This document shows, piece after piece, positions 1 through 7,956 of a stretch of DNA of 38,555 bases. Position 1 is the first letter of the stretch, and every line of letters starts with the position of its first letter. The DNA is from a virus. The notes beneath the pieces are model-generated. The model worked only from the letters and a program-made list of their open reading frames with translations, did not search any database and had not been told where the DNA came from. Location: positions 1-38,555 of the IMG/VR virus record IMGVR_UViG_3300030339_000119; one strand, 5' to 3'. Made by a program: the position numbers and the translations under genes.

Positions 1-1
1 G

Positions 2-421
2 ACTAGCGAGGTTGTAATATCCGCTGATGAGTTTAGACAGCTAATGTATGGCCAAAGATATTATGCAGAGGGCAAGGCTATGATGTGGGCCACAAGAGAT
101 ATAAGTTTAAAGATACTTATGCAGCAGGGCGTTAATATAATTATAGATGAGACTAACACCACAGTACAAGCAAGAGCTAAGCTGCTAAAGTTAGCTACTA
201 AGTATGACTACTATGCAGAGGCTATATGGATAGATGCAACACAGTATATGTGTAGGGTAAGGGCAGCACAAGCAGACCAAAAAGACCTAATACCTATAAT
301 TGAGAAAATGAGCGACCAACTAGAGCCACCTGAGTACTCTGAGGGGTTTGGTGATATATGCTATGTAGGTAAGGACCCTGATTTAAGGGAAAAATATAGC
401 CCACTAGGAGAGAGCAGGTGA
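2..421 (+). CDS. Polynucleotide kinase-like P-loop kinase, 3' part (5' end outside window)
   Basis: The frame is open from the first bases, so this is the C-terminal ~139 residues of a longer gene; the ATG at 44 is internal. Visible landmarks fit the P-loop kinase family of T4 Pnk and 'predicted kinases': a VVISADEFR segment, a helix with GKAMM, then IIIDETNTT followed by R, the usual strand plus Asn/Arg signature of these kinases. The Walker A motif would lie upstream of the window. Such enzymes phosphorylate 5' ends of nucleic acid and help repair nicked RNA or DNA in infected cells. It ends 4 nt before the terminase start, so it is co-transcribed with the packaging genes. Family assignment is fairly safe; the substrate is inferred. 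Confidence 0.7.
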   Translation, partial: TSEVVISADEFRQLMYGQRYYAEGKAMMWATRDISLKILMQQGVNIIIDETNTTVQARAKLLKLATKYDYYAEAIWIDATQYMCRVRAAQADQKDLIPIIEKMSDQLEPPEYSEGFGDICYVGKDPDLREKYSPLGESR

Positions 422-425
422 GCAC

Positions 426-1001
426 ATGCAAGCCCTAACTAATGAGCAGATTCTTGAATACCAGATAAAGCATAGGCCCAGCATCTGGGCCCAGTATTAC
501 ACAGGCCTCAGAGGTAAGCCTTATAGATTCGAGCAGCTAAATAAAGATGGAAGCTATGATATAAGACGAGCTAATCAGATAAGCCCAGCAGAACAAAGCA
601 TAGGACTCAGAGGGCAGCGACAACTATTGCAGCAGATACTAGATGACCAGCACCCACACAAAGCTACTCAAAAGTCCAGACAATGTGGTATGAGTGAGAA
701 TGAAGTTAGAGAAACCTTATGGTTTTGTGATACTCATCCATACACTAAAGCAGTATATGTATTTCCAACCTTTGACCAAGTAGCCGATTTTAGTAAGACC
801 AGAATAGAAGAGGTTATGAAAGACAGCCCGTATATTAAAGACCGTATGGGTATTGACGTAACCACTGGTAAGAAGAAGCAAGGTGAGGATATAGTAGATA
901 ATGTAAGGCTAAGAAGAATAGGTAGTAGCTTTATATTTTTCAGGTCAGGACATAGTGCTAAGCTCGGTGAAGGTGTTGATGCTGATGTTATCATATTCGA
1001 T
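426..1001 (+). CDS. terL: Terminase large subunit, exon 1 (ATPase half, GpA-like)
   Basis: First exon of the packaging motor ATPase/nuclease (192 residues). The start ATG follows an AGGTG ribosome site 4 nt after the kinase stop. A Walker A-like loop KSRQCGMSE lies at residues 83-91, in the position and style of the lambda GpA family. The exon ends inside the Walker B motif: VIIFD, with D192 as its last residue, followed at once by an in-frame TAA that belongs to the intron. The catalytic Glu (E193) is the first codon of exon 2 at 1922. Read through, the junction gives VIIFDEIDRM, a standard Walker B. The spliced protein would be 604 aa, a normal length for this family. Confidence 0.88.
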
Positions 1002-1219
1002 TAACAACATGGTCGAATTAAAAAGTAGCCATATGCGGGAACGTCCCGAAGACATGCATACTAACCTCAGGTAGTGATACACTGAGGGGCGAAGGGTAAC
1101 GCCTTAGAGATAGTAAAAAGTGCAATGGAAGGGATAATCCGCAGGAAAGACGTACTCCTAAGGGAGTCGAATCCTCAACGACTATACGCTACTGAATGGA
1201 GATTTATTTATAATGTAGC

Positions 1220-1249
1220 TTGACATTGATTGACAGGATGTAATATAAT
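1220..1249 (+). promoter_or_regulatory. SigA-type promoter inside the intron, for the HNH gene
   Basis: TTGACA (1220-1225), an 18-bp spacer and TATAAT (1244-1249): both hexamers match the consensus. It lies 39 bp before the HNH start, so the endonuclease can be made apart from the terminase transcript. Confidence 0.6.
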
Positions 1250-1287
1250 ACCAGTAGAGGATATTTTATATAAAGGGGTGTTATATT

Positions 1288-1845
1288 ATGCTATGTAAAG
1301 ACTGCGGGCAAGAGTTTGATAAGCTCTATGCACCAAGTAAACAACAATGTCGCAAGTGCTATAAGAGAGAGTGGGAACGCAACGCCAACAAAGACCCTGA
1401 ATTGCACAAGAAGATTAGAGCAAGGGCTAAGAGAACCTATGGAAATAATAAAGATACTATACTTCAAAGGAACAAGGCCTTCAGGGAAAAAGAATATTTT
1501 GACAGCAAGAGGCAAGAGCTACTAATAGCGTGTAATTATACTTGTAGCAAATGTGGACAGCAGTATGATGAAAAGAACTTAACTGTACATCATAAGGACA
1601 GACATGGCAGAGGCGTTAAAGACCCAAACAATGAGGACAGCAATCTAATAGTTGAATGCAGAAAATGCCACTGTAATGAGCACCAAGAGGAGCTTATAGC
1701 AGCACGTAAGGCTAAGTATGCAGGTCGTTGGGCTAGGAACTACGATTGTTGTACTATGTGTGGTACTACTCAAACTAAGCACAATAGCGGAGGCCTATGT
1801 AGGAACTGCTATATGAGAGCACGTAATAAGAATCAAAAGGGATGA
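1288..1845 (+). CDS. Intron-encoded HNH homing endonuclease
   Basis: 185 aa, ATG with an AAAGGGG ribosome site. Zinc-binding Cys pairs lie at C3/C6 and C21/C24, a basic helix follows, and the HNH core is C86-x2-C89, HH at 101-102, Asn near 119, C124/C127 and H131. A third Cys-pair zinc site (C155/C158, C171/C174) is at the C terminus. Proteins of this kind cut intronless alleles of the host gene so that repair copies the intron in. Its stop codon directly abuts the 3' strand of intron helix P7, which is typical of ORFs lodged in the P8 loop. The coding sequence has its own promoter at 1220-1249. Confidence 0.88.
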   Translation: MLCKDCGQEFDKLYAPSKQQCRKCYKREWERNANKDPELHKKIRARAKRTYGNNKDTILQRNKAFREKEYFDSKRQELLIACNYTCSKCGQQYDEKNLTVHHKDRHGRGVKDPNNEDSNLIVECRKCHCNEHQEELIAARKAKYAGRWARNYDCCTMCGTTQTKHNSGGLCRNCYMRARNKNQKG

Positions 1846-1921
1846 TATAGTCTAGTCCGACCTCTTCAGTGGGTGACTATTGAAGAGGTGTTAAAGTACC
1901 TAGTAATAGGCGGTGGAATCG

Positions 1922-3160
1922 GAGATAGATAGAATGGCCTCAGGTGTTACTATAGCATTCAATGAGTCTCTAGCCTCTTCAGCATATGGATGGAGAAGGG
2001 ACGTTAGTACACCAAGTCTACCAGGTGTAGGAGTTAATGCAAGTTTTAAAGACTCCGACCAGCAGCACTGGTGGATTAAATGCCCACACTGTGGCACATG
2101 GACTACACTAATACACGACTTTCCTAAAAATGTGATGGAGCTAAGCAAGGACAGCAGAGGCGCACCTAATCACAACCTACACTTAAAGTATCCAGGTATA
2201 ATAAATGAACATGATACACATGCCTATATATGCTTAAAGTGTCATGAGCCTATATCTGATGAGACCAGGATTAAAGGACTATGGAGGCCACTGTATGATT
2301 ATAAGACAGCAGTAAGAGGCTACCAGATAAGCCAACTAGTATGCCCCTGGATAAGTGCTACACAGCTAATGAAAAAGAAACTAGACTATAACCTAGACCA
2401 GCTATTTGAGAACTATGTTATAGGCAGACCTTACCTAGGTGATAATGTAATGATTACTAAGGCTGATATAATGCGGTGTATAGATACTTCACTTAAGAGC
2501 CCTTATGACATACGTAGAAGAGATATTTGCCAGGGTGTTGACTGGGGTAATATGTCATGGGGTGTTAATGCAATGCAGATGCCTGATAATCCAGAAAAGG
2601 TTTTAATACTAGATATATGGAATGCAGAGGACTCAGAGGCAGAGACTATAGACGGTCGAAAGACTAACCCACATATACAGCGAGCAGGCGAGAAGATGAG
2701 ACAGTGGGAGGCAGTGACAGGGGTATTTGATGCTGGTTATGGTAAAGATAGGAACTTTGAACTTATGCAAGATTTCCCAGGAAAAGTATTCTCATGTTTC
2801 TACCCTAACTTATCAAGTGCCTCTACAACTAAAGTTAATGACGTATGGAATGAAGAGGACTCAAAGGTAAGCGTAGATAGGACCTTAACCCTACAGACTA
2901 TGGCTAAGATGTTCAGGGATGGAAAAATAGTTATACCTTTGTGGGTATCACAGAATCCATTGTTTGGTACATTCATTAAGCACCTAACCAATATAGTAAT
3001 GATAAGGGATATTGAAGAGGATGAGAAGACACACAAAGAAATTATCACTATAAGAGTCGGCTGTATGCCTGGTGGAGACCATTTCGCACATGCTATGAAT
3101 TACCTAACAATAGCTCTAAGAAAAGAGAGAAGCTCAGGAGGTTCATTCTATATAGAATAA
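1922..3160 (+). CDS. terL: Terminase large subunit, exon 2 (Walker B Glu, zinc pairs, nuclease)
   Basis: This exon begins with the GAG codon for E193, completing the Walker B Asp-Glu. There is no credible ribosome site for separate translation: a GTG at 1913 opens the frame but lies inside the intron. Cys pairs CPHC and CLKC near the middle match the GpA family. Candidate metal-binding aspartates of the RuvC-like nuclease are D399 (GVDWG), D462 (FDAGYG) and D578 (GGDHFAHA). The protein packages concatemeric DNA through the portal and cuts it. The small terminase subunit is not in this window and probably lies upstream. Confidence 0.88.
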   Translation, partial: EIDRMASGVTIAFNESLASSAYGWRRDVSTPSLPGVGVNASFKDSDQQHWWIKCPHCGTWTTLIHDFPKNVMELSKDSRGAPNHNLHLKYPGIINEHDTHAYICLKCHEPISDETRIKGLWRPLYDYKTAVRGYQISQLVCPWISATQLMKKKLDYNLDQLFENYVIGRPYLGDNVMITKADIMRCIDTSLKSPYDIRRRDICQGVDWGNMSWGVNAMQMPDNPEKVLILDIWNAEDSEAETIDGRKTNPHIQRAGEKMRQWEAVTGVFDAGYGKDRNFELMQDFPGKVFSCFYPNLSSASTTKVNDVWNEEDSKVSVDRTLTLQTMAKMFRDGKIVIPLWVSQNPLFGTFIKHLTNIVMIRDIEEDEKTHKEIITIRVGCMPGGDHFAHAMNYLTIALRKERSSGGSFYIE

Positions 3161-3182
3161 TAAATAAAAGGGAGAGGGTATT

Positions 3183-3989
3183 ATGAATATAGGACATGAT
3201 AACAGTAAACTAGAAACAATGAGAGATTACAGAACAGCAGACAACATGGACGCAGCAACCAAGGAAGAGGCACTAAGAGCTGCAGTAGAGCAAGCAATGG
3301 CAGTAGAAGCAGCAATGGCAGCAGTACCTGAGGAGACTAAAGCCAAGATACCACCAGAACTAGTAGAAGAAATTGAGCGTCAAGTTGATGAATCAATTCT
3401 AAAAATAATGGCGCAACGTACTATAACAATAGCACCAGGTACAACTGATGCGGAGCTTGAAGCATTTAAAGATATGTGGCGTAAGGACATGCATACAATG
3501 GCGCCTAGCCCTTTTGTTGATACAGCTATGAATATAGCAGCAAACTATGACCCAGCAACAAATGATATAAGCATATGGAAGGGTATGACTAAGAGACCAG
3601 CGCCAGATTTCAGTACACCGCTAGATACTATACTGCAAAATATAAAGGCAGAAAAAGCAGACCTCTACACGCTCACAGTAGACAACAGTGTAAGCGACCA
3701 CAAAGTAAGTCAGATAGCAGAACAACTAAGTAACCTATTTAGTGCTAAGGATATCACAGCACCACTAGTTGTAGTAAGGGATACAACTAGGTTAGCAGGC
3801 CAAGAGTACTTTGAGTTTTCAGTGGCTCTACTACTATTACAAGCAGGCTACAGAGTACAACGTGAGAATTGGGACGGCTACCTCTTCATGATGGATAATG
3901 TTATATATCACAGCAACGATAAGCCAGGTAAAGCCTGGGTTCCAACAAATAAAGCACTGTGTGCGCTTAATTGGAAAGTAGTAAGATGA
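3183..3989 (+). CDS. Virion-region protein with C-terminal Tad2/DUF2829-like domain
   Basis: 268 aa, ATG 22 nt after terL with a GGGAGAGGG ribosome site. Residues 1-75 are Ala/Glu-rich and helical; 75-205 are unrecognised. Residues 209-268 match the pattern of DUF2829 (PF11195), the Tad2-like fold: an F-x2-AL-x2-L-x-AGY-x-V-x-R opening, an ENWDG turn with W230, a short beta section, then WVPTN and a closing ALNWKVV. Tad2 proteins bind the Thoeris signalling nucleotide and block that defence, but most family members are untested. Here the domain is fused to a longer protein between terminase and portal. The family match is by eye and fairly strong; an anti-defence role is inference. Its stop overlaps the next start (ATGA). 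Confidence 0.6.
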   Translation: MNIGHDNSKLETMRDYRTADNMDAATKEEALRAAVEQAMAVEAAMAAVPEETKAKIPPELVEEIERQVDESILKIMAQRTITIAPGTTDAELEAFKDMWRKDMHTMAPSPFVDTAMNIAANYDPATNDISIWKGMTKRPAPDFSTPLDTILQNIKAEKADLYTLTVDNSVSDHKVSQIAEQLSNLFSAKDITAPLVVVRDTTRLAGQEYFEFSVALLLLQAGYRVQRENWDGYLFMMDNVIYHSNDKPGKAWVPTNKALCALNWKVVR

Positions 3990-4234
3990 CTACGTTTATA
4001 GCACTACTTATGTGGATATGTGTAGCAGCTGTGCTAGAAGACAGGGAGAGCAAAAGAAGATATAAAGACGCAGAGGAGCAACCAATAGAAGAGCCTAAAG
4101 CATCTACAGATGACACATACAGCGGAGCACAGATATATGAGTATGCTAAATATAAAGACCTACCAAGGCATGAACCAATTAGGTCACAGGGGCGCAGCAA
4201 GCGAGAAATAGGTAAGCACAAAAAGCCTAAATAA
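3986..4234 (+). CDS. Small single-pass membrane protein
   Basis: 82 aa, translationally coupled to the gene before it by an ATGA overlap; a TTG 15 nt upstream is a weaker start. The N terminus MTTFIALLMWICVAAVL is one hydrophobic segment, followed by a charged, Lys/Glu-rich tail of about 60 residues ending in a basic patch. It could be a type of small anchored protein or a signal-anchored factor. No family recognised. Confidence 0.6.
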   Translation: MTTFIALLMWICVAAVLEDRESKRRYKDAEEQPIEEPKASTDDTYSGAQIYEYAKYKDLPRHEPIRSQGRSKREIGKHKKPK

Positions 4235-4311
4235 GCTATTAATAATATATGCAAAATGGTACTATATAGATGAATAGCCAGATATTACATGAGTAAGGGA
4301 GTTGATATTTT

Positions 4312-4503
4312 ATGGCAGACCAAATAGGTTTAACAAGAATCTACACTAATGTAGAAGAAAAAACTAACCCAGCTAAGGTACAGTGCTCACTATGCAAGGT
4401 ATACGCAGTGCCTAGAGGCATAACTAGTACTAGACCTAATGCAGCTGGAGAGAAGCACTGTCCTAATTGCGGACACATTAATGACAGGGACAACTTTAAC
4501 TAG
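4312..4503 (+). CDS. Small zinc-ribbon protein
   Basis: 63 aa with ATG and a GGGAG ribosome site. Two Cys pairs, CSLC near residue 26 and CPNC near residue 50, form a likely zinc ribbon. It sits between the membrane protein and the portal gene. Many phages carry such tiny zinc-ribbon proteins next to head genes with no known role. The spacer 4235-4311 before it holds nothing I can name. Confidence 0.65.
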   Translation: MADQIGLTRIYTNVEEKTNPAKVQCSLCKVYAVPRGITSTRPNAAGEKHCPNCGHINDRDNFN

Positions 4504-4511
4504 GTAAGAAC

Positions 4512-4549
4512 AAAAGGAGCTGAGGAGGCCAGTCTTCCGAGGCTCTTTT
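4512..4549 (+). terminator. Possible weak terminator before the portal gene
   Basis: An imperfect hairpin: GAGC (4517-4520) with GCTC (4542-4545) and an inner GGAGG/CTTCC stem, separated by a 3x3 internal loop, then TTTT. The stem is interrupted, so read-through into the portal gene is likely. Confidence 0.35.
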
Positions 4550-4569
4550 ATAATATAAGGAGGTGTACT

Positions 4570-6327
4570 ATGAGCGACATTCTAGACATATATGAGCAAG
4601 CGCCTAAAGCAGAAGAGCTATTGAAAGCCTTTGACAGTGGCAAGCTAAGCAATGTAAAAATAAATGAGCCTAAGTCAGCAATCATTGACCCTTATGATGT
4701 AGAGGGCATAATGGGACTAAGGGCTAAGCCTACAGCAATAACATTCTCTACCCTAAGAAGCATGGCCCAGGTGCCAGCTATAGCAGCTATAATAAATACT
4801 AGACTAAATCAAGTAGCAAGGTTTGCAAGAAGACCAAGGTTTGAAGGTGACATGGGCTTCAAGATAGTGCTTAAAGACAGTGACGCTACTATGACAGACC
4901 CACAAAAGAAGAGAGCTTTTGAGATAGAAGAGTTTTTCATGCGTACAGGGGCAGCACCTAATGCTAGGCGTAAAGACAACTTTGATAGCTTCTTAAGAAA
5001 AATAGTAAGAGATACACTAACACTTGATGCAATGGTTTGGGAAAATGTAGCTAGTAAGAGAGGTGAAGCCTCTGAAGTGTGGGCCGTAGATGGTACTACT
5101 ATTGAAATAGTATCTAGTAATCCAGCAGGTGAAGAGGCGCAGGTGCCCGTATATGAACCAATTACAAACAGAGGTAAGAAGGACAGTGGCCACATAGCAT
5201 ATGTACAAAAAATAGATGGTCAAATAGTGGCAGAGTACACTGAGGATGAGCTCACTTATGCAATTAGAAACCCACGTACAGACATAAGAACCGTAGACTT
5301 TGGTATGTCAGAACTAGAGACTTTAATAGAGATAGTCACAGGTATCATGAATAGCATAAGATATAATACCAGCTACTTTAGTAATAGTCATTTACCACAG
5401 GGTGTACTTGAAGTTGTGGGTAAAGTTAAAGATGAGCATCTAGAGGCATTCTCAAGGCACTGGAAGACAATGACAGAGGGTGCAGGTGGTAAGTGGTCGG
5501 TGCCAGTACTAGGCATATCTGAAGGCGCTGGAGTTAAGTTTACACCCTTTCATAACTCTAATAGGGACATGGAATTTAACGAGTTCCTTGAGTTCTTATT
5601 CAATATAGCATGTGCAGTGTATCAGATAGACCCAACTGAAGTAGGCTTTAAGAGCTGGACCAGCGGCAACAGCATGAGTGCTTCAGATAATACAGAGGCT
5701 AAGATGGACCAGTCTAAGGACAAGGGCTTTATACCTCTAATGCAATTCTTAGCTAATACGTTTAACTCTCAGATAGTAGACCATATAGACGATGAATATT
5801 GTCTTATGTGGGTAGGTATAGATGAAGAGGATGAAGATGCTAAGTGGAATAGATACAAAATACAGATAGATTCAGGTGTAGTACAGGTAGCAGAGGTCCG
5901 TAAAAAAGAAGACATGGAAGAGGTACTAGATGAAGAGGGTAAACCTGCCTCATGGACCTTAGCACCAGGTAATACAGTACTTATGCAGGTATTTATGTCA
6001 GAGTTACAAGCTAAGCAGCAGGCAGAGCAAGCAGAGCAGCAGCAAGCACAGCAAGGCCAAGAGCAAGAGCAAGCCCAAGCAACTTCAGACGATGCGCATA
6101 AAAAGAACCTTGAAGTTATGGATAAACAACACGGCCAAAGCATAGACATGCAGAACCTACAGCATAAGCACGACATGGAAGGTAAGAGCGCAGACCAAAA
6201 ACACCAAACAAATATAGAGGCTATGAAACAGAAGGCAGCTGCTAAGGCTAAACCAGGGCAACCAATAAAGAAGTCATTAAATGATGATGAGCCCCTTGAG
6301 GTAATAATAGACTGGGCAGATTATTAG
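4570..6327 (+). CDS. Portal protein
   Basis: 585 aa, ATG after a strong AAGGAGGTG site. Identified as portal from place (after terminase, directly before the MuF-like gene), length and sequence style: an N-terminal region with repeated I/L-rich helices (VPAIAAIINTRLNQ), a central WENV/VWAVDG section, FSNSHLPQG and a YQIDPTEVGF segment, all typical of myovirus portals. The C terminus (about residues 480-570) is a Gln/Glu/Ala-rich helical stretch with a likely coiled coil. Twelve copies would form the DNA entry ring that binds terminase, scaffold and connector. Its stop is 11 nt before the next start. Confidence 0.85.
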   Translation: MSDILDIYEQAPKAEELLKAFDSGKLSNVKINEPKSAIIDPYDVEGIMGLRAKPTAITFSTLRSMAQVPAIAAIINTRLNQVARFARRPRFEGDMGFKIVLKDSDATMTDPQKKRAFEIEEFFMRTGAAPNARRKDNFDSFLRKIVRDTLTLDAMVWENVASKRGEASEVWAVDGTTIEIVSSNPAGEEAQVPVYEPITNRGKKDSGHIAYVQKIDGQIVAEYTEDELTYAIRNPRTDIRTVDFGMSELETLIEIVTGIMNSIRYNTSYFSNSHLPQGVLEVVGKVKDEHLEAFSRHWKTMTEGAGGKWSVPVLGISEGAGVKFTPFHNSNRDMEFNEFLEFLFNIACAVYQIDPTEVGFKSWTSGNSMSASDNTEAKMDQSKDKGFIPLMQFLANTFNSQIVDHIDDEYCLMWVGIDEEDEDAKWNRYKIQIDSGVVQVAEVRKKEDMEEVLDEEGKPASWTLAPGNTVLMQVFMSELQAKQQAEQAEQQQAQQGQEQEQAQATSDDAHKKNLEVMDKQHGQSIDMQNLQHKHDMEGKSADQKHQTNIEAMKQKAAAKAKPGQPIKKSLNDDEPLEVIIDWADY

Positions 6328-6338
6328 AGAGGTGGAAT

Positions 6339-7697
6339 ATGAAAGTGCAAATGACACTACCACTTAAAATGAAAGAGCTTACAGAGGCACAGAGAGCTGC
6401 AGTAGTAGAAGAGTTAAGCAAAGCTATGGGAGTAGCAGGACCTATTACCTATATGCAAGCACCTGAAAAGGAACACAATATATGGGCGCTTAATGATAAT
6501 AGTATGCTAGCAGATGCAGAGGAGGAGCTATACCATGAGCTAGTAGAGCCAGCGTTCAATAACATGGCTGAGCTTATAGCAGCGCTAGGCCTCTCCAATG
6601 AACATGTAGAAATGACTAAATCACTAGGTACAGAGTTTATGGCATATCAAGAAGAACTCATAAAGAGTGCACGTAGACCCAATAAACTAACAGAGCTATG
6701 GAATATAGCCAAGCGTAAGCGTAAGGACTTTATCAAGTATCTACAGGGGCAGGATAATTGGAGCAAGCAAAAGCTCAAGCAGATAGACGGTATATTAAAG
6801 CAAGACCTACCAAACGCTGAGAAGGTAGCAGAGAAGTATGCAGTAAGAGCGGCATTTATAGCTAAGATAAGAAATAAGCAAGATACAGAGGCACTGAAAG
6901 CTACAGGCGCTTATGTGGACCGCTTTCCTACCACTATAAAAGCAGCTAGGCATGAGGGTGTAGTGTTAACAGCAGCTAAAGACCCTGCAATAGAAGTTCT
7001 AGCTAATTTAAGTCCTACAGTTACAGAGGCTGAGTTAGACGAAGCACTAAGAGCAGCTAGAGCTAAGCGTAATCTAGCTATGCATAATTATGAGATATTA
7101 CCTCTACAGCCTCAGGAAATAAGAACTGTAGAGAATGCAGAAATAAGGACCGCAGATAAGATAGCAGAGGTAGCAGAAAAGCACAGAGCAGGTATAAAGC
7201 AAGTAGTACTACAAGCTATCAATGGTCGTTGGTCCGCTGCTAAATTAGCCCAAATGTTATTCGACAAGTTCGGCGAGCAAAACAGGGACTGGAGGCGTGT
7301 AGCTATCACAGAGCTTGCAATGGCCTCTAGTGACGCATTCTTAGCAGGATGTGAAGAAGGGGACCAAGTAACAGTGAATACTGTAGAGGGCTCATGTAGA
7401 TACTGTAAGCAATATCTAGAAGGTAGAACCTTTACAGTAACTCACAAGGCAGAGCTAATGGGAACTAATTACAGTGACGAAATGAACTATGTTTGGGTGG
7501 GTAAGACTAACTATGGCAGGCGTGTAGCAACTTATATACCTTGTATTCCGCTGCATCCTAATTGTAGACATATGTGGCATAAACTATCAAGATTCTACAG
7601 CATGGTAGATGGTAAGCCAACACTGAGATCACTTAAAGACTTGATCAATGAAGAACGTATCAGAAGGGGAATTGGAATTGATGAAAATTTGAAATAA
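6339..7697 (+). CDS. MuF-like head morphogenesis protein
   Basis: 452 aa, GAGGTGG ribosome site. The C-terminal third carries the Mu gpF signature (PF04233): AITELAMA, the EGSCRYCKQYLEGRTF segment, and PLHPNCRHMW near residue 410. The N-terminal part is helical and probably contacts portal or DNA. MuF proteins are minor head proteins of portal neighbourhoods and in many phages precede toxin or polyvalent-protein genes, as here. The last ~25 codons differ in texture (more AT-rich) and hold the only two GATC sites I found in the window (7627 and 7643), just before the inserted minus-strand/HNH pair. Confidence 0.8.
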   Translation: MKVQMTLPLKMKELTEAQRAAVVEELSKAMGVAGPITYMQAPEKEHNIWALNDNSMLADAEEELYHELVEPAFNNMAELIAALGLSNEHVEMTKSLGTEFMAYQEELIKSARRPNKLTELWNIAKRKRKDFIKYLQGQDNWSKQKLKQIDGILKQDLPNAEKVAEKYAVRAAFIAKIRNKQDTEALKATGAYVDRFPTTIKAARHEGVVLTAAKDPAIEVLANLSPTVTEAELDEALRAARAKRNLAMHNYEILPLQPQEIRTVENAEIRTADKIAEVAEKHRAGIKQVVLQAINGRWSAAKLAQMLFDKFGEQNRDWRRVAITELAMASSDAFLAGCEEGDQVTVNTVEGSCRYCKQYLEGRTFTVTHKAELMGTNYSDEMNYVWVGKTNYGRRVATYIPCIPLHPNCRHMWHKLSRFYSMVDGKPTLRSLKDLINEERIRRGIGIDENLK

Positions 7698-7725
7698 AAA
7701 AGGGGCCTGCTATTTGTTAGCAGAC
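7695..7725 (-). terminator. Terminator for the minus-strand RHH gene
   Basis: Read on the minus strand, CTGCTA-5 nt loop-TAGCAG (7707-7723) is followed by GCCCC and six T. The stem includes the stop codon of the gene. The GCCCC between stem and T-run makes it a less than perfect terminator. Confidence 0.45.
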
Positions 7726-7868
7726 TCTAGTAATAATTTTATTGCTCTATCTAATAATTTAGACAGAGGTATATCAGTTTCTTTTGAGTAGTCTTTAAGC
7801 TCCGTCCATATAGCTGTATTGACTGAGTTAGCTATCGGTGTTCTTGTTTTTAAATCTTTATTTGCCAC
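7710..7868 (-). CDS. Small ribbon-helix-helix (CopG/Arc-type) protein
   Basis: 52 aa, GTG start with a GAGGTGA ribosome site. The sequence has the RHH layout: a short N-terminal strand (KTRTPIAN), helix A (AIWTELKDYSKET), the turn DIPLS, and helix B (KLLDRAIKLLLESA). The IPLSKLLDRAI part is close to small phage and plasmid regulators of this fold. It lies antisense to its neighbours with its own SigA-type promoter (7887-7915) and terminator, so it is a stand-alone 'moron'-like unit. Two adjoining perfect 10-bp palindromes in the divergent promoter region (7908-7925) are candidate operators, suggesting it represses itself and the HNH gene opposite. Fold: likely; targets: inferred. Confidence 0.72.
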   Translation of the reverse strand: MANKDLKTRTPIANSVNTAIWTELKDYSKETDIPLSKLLDRAIKLLLESANK

Positions 7869-7886
7869 TATAATCACCTCAAAAAT

Positions 7887-7938
7887 ATTATACTACAGCT
7901 AGATAATACTTGCAAGTCCTAGGACATTGGAATATAAT
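7887..7938. promoter_or_regulatory. Divergent promoters sharing one -35 box
   Basis: TTGCAA at 7910-7915 is its own reverse complement. Exactly 17 bp to its right is TATAAT (7933-7938) for the plus-strand HNH gene. Exactly 17 bp to its left is TATAAT on the minus strand (7887-7892) for the RHH gene. Both promoters are near consensus and cannot both hold RNA polymerase at once. Confidence 0.65.
7908..7925. promoter_or_regulatory. Candidate operator: two adjoining 10-bp palindromes
   Basis: ACTTGCAAGT (7908-7917) and GTCCTAGGAC (7916-7925) are both perfect palindromes, overlap by two bases, and cover the shared -35 box. RHH dimers bind short palindromes cooperatively, so these are plausible sites for the 52-aa RHH protein. 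Confidence 0.4.
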
Positions 7939-7956
7939 AGTGGTAGAGGTGATTTT

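Larger units (their letters stand above)
1002..1921 (+). ncRNA. Group I self-splicing intron in terL
   Basis: The two terminase exons join perfectly if 1002-1921 is removed. The 5' exon ends in U1001 and the intron ends in G1921, as group I introns require. P1: exon 995-1001 pairs with guide 1012-1018 (seven pairs, U1001 with G1012 as the wobble at the splice site). P3: 1025-1029 with 1188-1192. P4: 1034-1038 with 1139-1143. P5: 1044-1047 with 1131-1134. A P6-type hairpin ACTCC/GGAGT lies near 1154-1167. P7: 1180-1186 with 1846-1852. A P9-type hairpin is at 1861-1868/1881-1888. The endonuclease gene sits between the two P7 strands, in the P8 position. Pairings were found by eye; no covariance model was run. 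Confidence 0.92.

Noticed and set aside
1913-1921. GTG at 1913 as a separate start for the second half of terminase
   Set aside because: It lies inside the intron end, has no ribosome site, and the exon junction at 1001/1922 explains the sequence exactly.
7927-7956. TTG at 7927 as start of the second HNH gene
   Set aside because: It lies upstream of the -10 box, so it would not be transcribed from the local promoter; ATG 7957 has a good site.
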